DNA from: Pseudidiomarina aquimaris | Lineage (GTDB): Bacteria > Pseudomonadota > Gammaproteobacteria > Enterobacterales > Alteromonadaceae | Direction: 5' to 3' | DNA length: 64,000 nucleotides | NCBI RefSeq assembly: GCF_003987395.1 | Contig: NZ_PIPT01000003.1 | Location: forward strand, 1 to 64,000 | Shown: piece by piece, positions 58,647-64,000 of the stretch | How positions within the stretch are numbered: the first letter of the stretch is position 1 | Layout: the number at the start of each line of letters is the position of its first letter | Position numbers and translations under genes: made by a program | Notes under the pieces: model-generated | Told to the model about the DNA's origin: nothing | Seen by the model: only the letters and a program-made list of their open reading frames with translations | Databases searched by the model: none

Positions 58647-59396
58647 ATGCTCGCAGTAGTACGATTGATTTTATTGGGTTGTTTTGTCGTTATATGTGGT
58701 GTCTTAGGCCTACTCTTTTGTTTAGTTCGGCCTTTTCACCCAAACAATACGCCGATCTTTGCGCATTGGTACGGACGAATGCACAAGTTGCTTGGTGTCG
58801 AGCTCGAAATTCGCGTGCCTGAGGGGCTTTTTGCGGGTGGTCCCTATGTATATATCGCCAATCATCAAAACACCTATGACATCTTTACGCTAAGCCGAGC
58901 AATGCCGCCGAGTACCGTCAGTATTGGTAAAAAGAGCTTAAAGTGGATCCCGTTTTTTGGTCAACTTTATTGGCTGGCGGGTAATATTCTAATCGACCGT
59001 AAGAACAGCGGTCGGGCACGCGGCACTATTGAGCAAGCTGCTGCTGCGATAAAAGAACGCAAAATTTCCGTGCTGTTGTTTCCGGAAGGTACACGTAGCT
59101 ATGGGCGCGGACTGTTACCGTTCAAGACGGGAGCGTTTCGCACTGCAGTGCAAGCACAAGCCAACGTGGTGCCGATTTGTGTCTCAAACTTACACGGCCG
59201 TATTAAGCTCAATCGTTGGAACAACGGCAAAATTATTATAGAGATGCTCCCGCCGGTAGACGTAGGTGCGTTTGGCGCAAACTCAGTGCGCGCGCTCAGT
59301 GCGCATTGCCACCAATTAATGCAAACTAAAATAAGCGAACTCGACCACGAGCTCGCTACACTTTCTGCCAAAGGAGCTACGGACCATGGCAAATGA
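58647..59396 (+). CDS. plsC: 1-acyl-sn-glycerol-3-phosphate acyltransferase PlsC
   Basis: PlsC acylates lysophosphatidate to phosphatidate, following PlsY. The open frame extends far upstream into parC, but the ATG at 58647 has GAGGAG 7 bases before it and begins with the expected membrane anchor (MLAVVRLILLGCFVVICGVL). The 249 residues have NHQNTYDIF (the NHx4D motif) and FPEGTRSYGRGLLPFKTGA. A TATACT at 58613-58618 could be its -10. The 3' end overlaps rraB by 11 bases; parC-plsC adjacency is common in gammaproteobacteria. Confidence 0.95.
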   Translation: MLAVVRLILLGCFVVICGVLGLLFCLVRPFHPNNTPIFAHWYGRMHKLLGVELEIRVPEGLFAGGPYVYIANHQNTYDIFTLSRAMPPSTVSIGKKSLKWIPFFGQLYWLAGNILIDRKNSGRARGTIEQAAAAIKERKISVLLFPEGTRSYGRGLLPFKTGAFRTAVQAQANVVPICVSNLHGRIKLNRWNNGKIIIEMLPPVDVGAFGANSVRALSAHCHQLMQTKISELDHELATLSAKGATDHGK

Positions 59397-59748
59397 TATG
59401 CAAGCTTTAGTAGCGCAGAGTGATGATACCGTTGCCGCACTGCTGGACGATGGCGCTAGCCCTGATGACCGCTTCACAATAGAGCATCACTTGGTCAGTG
59501 CTGATTTTACCAAGCTCGAGAAGGCTGCCGTTGAACTCGTTAAAGTCGGTTATCACGTTGATGATGCTGATGAGTTTGAGCTCGATGATGGTAGTCGTTT
59601 GTTTGCTTTTGCTGCGGTTTCTGAGGTAAAACTAGATGCAGAAGTGCTACGCCAGCAAACGCAAGAAGTTGCAAAAATCGCAGATGTTGCCGGCGTCGAT
59701 TATGATGGCTGGGGCACGTTTTTTGGTGACGCGGACGAAGAAGAATAA
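59386..59748 (+). CDS. rraB: Ribonuclease E inhibitor RraB
   Basis: RraB binds the C-terminal region of RNase E and changes the composition of the degradosome, slowing decay of selected mRNAs. The 120 residues begin MANDMQALVAQSDDTVAAL, are very acidic, and include the EHHLVSADFTKLEKAA block and the late YDGWGTFFGDADEEE signature. The ATG has AAGGAG 9 bases upstream, inside plsC. The overlap with plsC suggests coupled expression. Confidence 0.93.
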   Translation: MANDMQALVAQSDDTVAALLDDGASPDDRFTIEHHLVSADFTKLEKAAVELVKVGYHVDDADEFELDDGSRLFAFAAVSEVKLDAEVLRQQTQEVAKIADVAGVDYDGWGTFFGDADEEE

Positions 59749-59760
59749 ATGACGCATCAA

Positions 59761-59788
59761 GCCCCCATAGATAACTAGTTTAGGGGGC
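59761..59788 (+). promoter_or_regulatory. Hairpin covering the ribosome binding site of the permease gene
   Basis: GCCCCC (59761-59766) pairs with GGGGGC (59783-59788); the loop contains AACTAGTT, itself a palindrome. The right arm includes the purine-rich AGGGGG that is the only ribosome site for the ATG at 59792, so folding would hide it. It could also serve as a weak terminator for rraB, but only three T follow. Confidence 0.55.
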
Positions 59789-59791
59789 TTT

Positions 59792-61168
59792 ATGTTGGCA
59801 AACTCATGGGTCGCAGACCTAGGGCTTATTGCTGGACTCGTATTACTCATTTTTTTGGCGCTACGCGGCGTCAATATCCTGCTCGCAGTATTATTTTCGA
59901 TTCTTATCATTGGCTTAACGAACAGCATTCCGCTGGCTGATGTCTTTCTGAAACACTTTCCTTTCGGCGCCTCTGGCGCATTTAGTTTTGCCGGTAACTT
60001 CTTATTGCTGTTCTTATGTGGTGGTCTGTTTGGTCGTATTATGGCTGCAAGCCATGCTGCCCAAGGTGTTGCTATGGGGGTTACCGCACGGTTAGGCCAA
60101 CAACGCGCCTTGTGGATTGCGATGTTGGTTTGTGCGGTACTCACCTACGGCGGCGTGATTGTGTTTGTGGTGATGTTTACCATGTATCCCATTGGGGTGA
60201 GCCTAATGCGCAGCGCCAATATTCCTCGCCGGCTCTATGCGGCAGCTATCGCCCTTGGCGCTGGCACTTTTACTATGACCGCGCTGCCGGGTACACCATC
60301 GATTCATAACGTTATTGCCGCACGAGGCTTAGGCACCGACCTGTTCGCTGGCGGCTGGTATGGGTTACTCGCTGGACTCATTATGGCCGGGATAGGGATG
60401 CTCTATTTGCAGTGGCAATGGCGGCGGGCGCTTGCGCAAGGAGAACAGTATGTTGCCAATGAAAAAGACCAACAGATGGCGGCGCTAGCGCCAAAAGAAG
60501 ATGCTGACTTGCCTGGGCTTACGCGTTCACTGCTACCGATTGTATTGGTGTTAGGTACCATTCTAGTGCCACGTTTGTTGGCAATGAGCGGGGCTGACTG
60601 GCAGTGGGTGGGCTTTGCCAATAGTCAGCCCGTGTTGTGGGCTAGTTTTGCCCTGATCCTCGGTAGTCTATTTTGCTTCGTGTTGTTTGCCGCGGTGCGT
60701 CAGCAATTTATTCAGGCTGCTGGAAGGGGTGTCGATGACGCGATGTTACCGTTGATAAACACCGCTGCTGTTATTGGTTTTGGTGGTGTGGTGATTCAAA
60801 CACAAGGCTTCCATGCTTTCGCGCAATGGCTATTGGGGTTGGACATCCCAGCTCTACTTTCGGTTTTCGTTTCAGCCAACTTGATTTCTGGTGTAACAGC
60901 GTCGGCGTCGGGCGGTTTGCAGATTTTTATGTCGAGTTTGGCGCCGGCTTATCTTGAGGCTGGGGTCAGTGCCGAAGTATTGCACCGTATTGCTAATCTG
61001 GCAGCGGGAGGTCTGGATTCCTTGCCGCATTCGGGCGCAGTGATTGCGTTGTTTACCTTGATGGGTTTGAGTCACAAAGAAGCCTACAAGGACATCTTTG
61101 TGGTGACCGTACTGATCCCGATGTTGGCAGCTTTAGTTGCGGTAGTTGCAGCATTACTCTTCGCCTAG
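59792..61168 (+). CDS. GntP-family permease
   Basis: This inner-membrane transporter has 458 residues and about twelve hydrophobic segments, beginning with LGLIAGLVLLIFLALRGVNI, and belongs to the GntP/CitMHS-type ion transporter group. Conserved features are FLCGGLFGRIMAASHAAQG, YGGVIVFVVMFTMYPIG, ALPGTPSIHN and the C-terminal LDSLPHSGAVIALFTLMGLSHKEAY. Gluconate is the classic GntP substrate, but many members carry other hydroxy or keto acids and I would not name one. It is convergent with valS and preceded by a hairpin that may hide its ribosome site. Confidence 0.87.
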   Translation: MLANSWVADLGLIAGLVLLIFLALRGVNILLAVLFSILIIGLTNSIPLADVFLKHFPFGASGAFSFAGNFLLLFLCGGLFGRIMAASHAAQGVAMGVTARLGQQRALWIAMLVCAVLTYGGVIVFVVMFTMYPIGVSLMRSANIPRRLYAAAIALGAGTFTMTALPGTPSIHNVIAARGLGTDLFAGGWYGLLAGLIMAGIGMLYLQWQWRRALAQGEQYVANEKDQQMAALAPKEDADLPGLTRSLLPIVLVLGTILVPRLLAMSGADWQWVGFANSQPVLWASFALILGSLFCFVLFAAVRQQFIQAAGRGVDDAMLPLINTAAVIGFGGVVIQTQGFHAFAQWLLGLDIPALLSVFVSANLISGVTASASGGLQIFMSSLAPAYLEAGVSAEVLHRIANLAAGGLDSLPHSGAVIALFTLMGLSHKEAYKDIFVVTVLIPMLAALVAVVAALLFA

Positions 61169-61204
61169 CACGAAAAGTAATGCTGCTTTGCAGTTGGCTA
61201 GCAA

Positions 61205-64000
61205 CTACAGCGCGGCGATTTTCGCGCGCTGTTGTTGCAACTGTTGCAAGGTCTCTTCGGCGTCAGCAAGTTTCTCGCGTTCCTTGGCGATAACCTCAGC
61301 TGGCGCTTTGCTGACAAAGTTTTCATTGCCAAGTTTGCGGGCAAACATCGCCACTTCTTTCTCAGCTTTTTCGATGGCTTTGTCGAGTCGCGCTAATTCC
61401 GCAGCCGTATCAATAAGGCCTGCCATTGGAATATGGATTTCCATGCGGCCTACCAACGCGGTGGCACTCGCCGGAGCTTCATCAGCGGTCGTCAAAAACG
61501 TCACCGATTCGAGCTTAGCCAATGCTGCCAAGAAACTCTCGTTTTCTTGCAAGCGTTGTTGCGCGGTGGCGTCAGCGTTGGCAATGAGAATCGGCAGTGG
61601 CTTATTCGGTGAAAGGTTCATCTCTCCACGAATGTTACGCACAGCGACAATCACTTGCTTTAACCATTCCATGTCGTCACGGGCCGTGGCGAAACGTTCT
61701 GGCTGTACCTGTGGGTAGGCCTGTAACATGATGGTATCGCCGTGGACGTTCGCCAGAGGTGCCACGCGTTGCCAAATTTCTTCGGTAATGAACGGCAACA
61801 ATGGGTGTAATAAGCGTAAGAGCTGCTCAAGCACAGTTACCAAGGTATGGCGGGTGCCGCGCAATTGCGCGTCGTTGCCATTAAACAGAATTGGCTTGGT
61901 CAGTTCGAGGTACCAGTCACAGAATTGGTTCCAGGTGAATTCGTAAGCAATTGCAGCGGCTTGGTCAAAACGGTAATTGTCCAAAGCATGACGGAATTGT
62001 TTGACGGTATCGTTGAAGCACTCGATGATCCATTGATCCGCGAGCGATAATTGCAGCTCGCCGCCATTAACGCCGCAGTCGTGCTCTTCGGTATTCATCA
62101 ATACATAACGGCTGGCGTTCCAGAGCTTGTTACAGAAATTACGGTAGCCCTCGAGACGCTTCATGTCCCAATTGATATCACGCCCAGTAGAGGCCAGCGC
62201 AGCTAGGGTAAAGCGTAAGGCATCGGTACCATGAGCGGTGATCCCCTCAGGGAATTGTTTCTCAGTACGCTTCTTGATCTTCGCTTCAAGCTGCGGCTGC
62301 ATCATATTGGCAGTGCGCTTTTGCACTAAAGTATCGAGGTCAATGCCATCAATCATGTCGAGCGGGTCAAGTACGTTACCTTTCGACTTCGACATTTTTT
62401 GGCCTTCTTCGTCACGAATGAGACCGGTTACATAGACCGTCTTAAACGGTACTTGCGGTTTGCCGTTTTCGTCTTTCAAGAAATGCATGGTCATCATGAT
62501 CATGCGCGCTACCCAGAAGAAAATAATGTCAAAACCGGTCACCAACACATCGGTTGGATGGAAGGTCTTGAGGTCATCAGTATTCTCTGGCCAGCCTAAG
62601 GTAGAGAAGGTCCACAAGGCCGACGAGAACCAGGTATCCAGCACGTCTTCATCTTGTTGCAAGGCGACATCATCGCTTAAGTTGTTGTCGCGACGCACTT
62701 CGGCTTCATCACGACCCACGTAAACATTACCGTCGTTGTCGTACCATGCTGGAATGCGGTGGCCCCACCAAAGCTGGCGTGAGATACACCAATCCTGGAT
62801 ATCGCGCATCCAAGCGAAATACATGTTCTCGTATTGCTTCGGTACGAATTCAATTTCGCCATCTTCTACTGCTTTCGTTGCAACTTCAGCGAGCGGCGCA
62901 ACACGCACGTACCATTGGTCAGTGAGGTGCGGTTCAATTGGTACACCGCCGCGATCGCCATAAGGTACTTTGTTGGTGTGCTTTTCAACTTTATCGAGCA
63001 AACCTAAAGCCTCAAAGTCGTCGACGACGCGTTTACGAGCTTCGAAGCGCTCAAGCCCGCGATAGGCCTCAGGCAACATGCCGTCGAAATCATCGATACT
63101 GTCGATGGCTTCACCGGTCGCGGTGTAAAGGCCCGCCCGCTCGCGTACGTTTGCGTGGTCGTCGAGCACGGCGATCATCGCCATTTGATTGCGTTTACCA
63201 ATCTCGTAATCGTTAAAGTCATGGGCAGGGGTGATTTTCACACAGCCAGTACCGAAGTCTTGGTCAACGTAACTGTCGGCAATAATTGGAATGCGACGGT
63301 TCACTAAAGGCAAGTCGATAAACTTACCGACCAGCGCTTGATAACGCTCGTCGTCGGGGTGAACTGCAACGCAGACGTCACCTAACATGGTTTCCGGACG
63401 GGTGGTAGCGACTACTAAATAATCTTTGCCATCAGCGGTGGTGGCGCCATCAGCTAATGGGTAACGTAAGTGCCAAATGTGGCCTTGCTGCTCTTTGTTT
63501 TCGACTTCAAGGTCAGAAATTGCAGTCTGCAGCTTAGGGTCCCAATTCACCAAGCGTTTACCGCGGTAAATCAAGTTTTCCTTGTGCAGGCGGACAAAAA
63601 CCTCTTTGACCGCATTCGAGAGCCCTTCGTCCATGGTAAAACGTTCGCGATCCCAGTCGACTGAGTCGCCAAGCCGGCGCATCTGTTGGGTAATAGTGCC
63701 ACCTGACTGTGCTTTCCAATCCCAAATTTTCTCAATGAACCTTTCGCGGCCGAGCTCGGTGCGACTTTGGCCTTGTGCGGCGAGTTGACGCTCAACGACC
63801 ATTTGTGTGGCGATACCGGCATGATCGGAACCGACTTGCCACAAGGCATTAAAGCCGTCCATACGCTTGTAGCGGGTGAGCGTGTCCATAATTGTATGTT
63901 GGAATGCGTGGCCCATGTGCAGGCTGCCCGTCACATTCGGAGGCGGGATCATAATACAGTAACTACTGCCTTGGCCGGAGGGCTTGAAATAACCTGCCTG
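61205..64000 (-). CDS. valS: Valyl-tRNA synthetase ValS (N-terminus beyond window)
   Basis: ValS charges tRNA-Val and edits misactivated threonine. The frame stays open from the stop at 61205 through the last base of the window; residues before the internal Met at 63952 read [14 protein letters not shown], matching the N-terminal region of E. coli ValS (951 residues), so only about twenty residues are missing. The 931 visible residues contain the class I HMGH (GSLHMGHAF), the editing CP1 domain ([10 protein letters not shown]), KMSKS ([10 protein letters not shown]), the anticodon-binding domain and the C-terminal coiled coil ([12 protein letters not shown]-type, last 65 residues). Confidence 0.97.
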   Translation of the reverse strand, partial: QAGYFKPSGQGSSYCIMIPPPNVTGSLHMGHAFQHTIMDTLTRYKRMDGFNALWQVGSDHAGIATQMVVERQLAAQGQSRTELGRERFIEKIWDWKAQSGGTITQQMRRLGDSVDWDRERFTMDEGLSNAVKEVFVRLHKENLIYRGKRLVNWDPKLQTAISDLEVENKEQQGHIWHLRYPLADGATTADGKDYLVVATTRPETMLGDVCVAVHPDDERYQALVGKFIDLPLVNRRIPIIADSYVDQDFGTGCVKITPAHDFNDYEIGKRNQMAMIAVLDDHANVRERAGLYTATGEAIDSIDDFDGMLPEAYRGLERFEARKRVVDDFEALGLLDKVEKHTNKVPYGDRGGVPIEPHLTDQWYVRVAPLAEVATKAVEDGEIEFVPKQYENMYFAWMRDIQDWCISRQLWWGHRIPAWYDNDGNVYVGRDEAEVRRDNNLSDDVALQQDEDVLDTWFSSALWTFSTLGWPENTDDLKTFHPTDVLVTGFDIIFFWVARMIMMTMHFLKDENGKPQVPFKTVYVTGLIRDEEGQKMSKSKGNVLDPLDMIDGIDLDTLVQKRTANMMQPQLEAKIKKRTEKQFPEGITAHGTDALRFTLAALASTGRDINWDMKRLEGYRNFCNKLWNASRYVLMNTEEHDCGVNGGELQLSLADQWIIECFNDTVKQFRHALDNYRFDQAAAIAYEFTWNQFCDWYLELTKPILFNGNDAQLRGTRHTLVTVLEQLLRLLHPLLPFITEEIWQRVAPLANVHGDTIMLQAYPQVQPERFATARDDMEWLKQVIVAVRNIRGEMNLSPNKPLPILIANADATAQQRLQENESFLAALAKLESVTFLTTADEAPASATALVGRMEIHIPMAGLIDTAAELARLDKAIEKAEKEVAMFARKLGNENFVSKAPAEVIAKEREKLADAEETLQQLQQQRAKIAAL

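Noticed and set aside
61169-61204. Terminator between the permease gene and valS
   Set aside because: Only a 4-bp CTGC/GCAG stem with no T-run on either strand.

Overview
The window is 64 kb of ordinary, densely packed chromosome from a marine-type gammaproteobacterium. It starts at the tail of an rRNA operon (5S rRNA only) and ends inside valS, which runs off the right edge. The gene set (carboxynorspermidine polyamine genes, pilT-pilU next to yggS-proC, gspAB, an HD-less Cca, nudF-yqiB-parE-parC, rraB, E. coli-like murB-birA) and moderate base composition fit Alteromonadales, most likely an Idiomarina/Pseudidiomarina relative. That placement is inferred from gene content and was not searched. 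I see no insertion sequence, prophage, CRISPR array, toxin-antitoxin pair or defence island, and no gene-free stretch over 300 bases.

Layout. 1-400: 5S rRNA, its terminator and a TTCG/CGAA-rich palindromic spacer. 0.4-3.1 kb (+): murB-birA-coaX, overlapping. 3.1-9.0 kb (-): nspC and its partner dehydrogenase (carboxynorspermidine route), tmcA, and an NSS-family sodium symporter. 9.1-13.5 kb: alkB, then on the minus strand cnoX and an overlapping pair of aldehyde dehydrogenases. 13.6-15.6 kb: deaD with a long structured leader. 15.6-20.2 kb: an iron-sulfur photolyase, then a DxD glycosyltransferase followed 5 bases later by a fused Kdo transferase-Kdo kinase. 20.2-24.1 kb (-): proBA, then mutY-yggX. 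24.2-30.1 kb: OmpA-like porin, trmB, hemW-rdgB, a NhaP2-type antiporter and a DUF4426 protein. 30.1-34.4 kb: yggS-proC-yggT (-) divergent from pilT-pilU (+). 34.5-39 kb: tsaD, plsY, folB-folK, uppP, cca. 39-41.3 kb: gspA-gspB. 41.3-46.3 kb: an acyl-CoA dehydrogenase facing putA. 46.5-50.9 kb: ygiF-glnE. 50.8-53.1 kb (-): tolC and an LpxL-family acyltransferase. 53.3-61.2 kb (+): nudF-yqiB, parE-parC, plsC-rraB and a GntP-family permease. 61.2-64 kb (-): valS, partial.

How the genes work together. Proline metabolism is nearly complete here: proB, proA and proC for synthesis and putA for catabolism, with a P5C-handling ALDH domain in putA. Several genes serve the envelope: murB and uppP (peptidoglycan), waaA-kdkA, an LpxL-family enzyme and an LPS-type glycosyltransferase (lipid A and core), plsY and plsC (phospholipids), OmpA, TolC, GspAB and the PilT/PilU retraction motors. 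tRNA maturation is represented by tmcA, trmB, tsaD, cca and valS. DNA repair is represented by alkB, the photolyase, mutY and rdgB.

The most unusual items are the in-frame WaaA-KdkA fusion with a possible internal start for the kinase half, the uncharacterised glycosyltransferase coupled to it, the palindromes around the putA start region, the permease whose ribosome binding site lies in a hairpin arm, and the palindromic TTCG block after the 5S gene. I did not find a clearly new multi-gene system.
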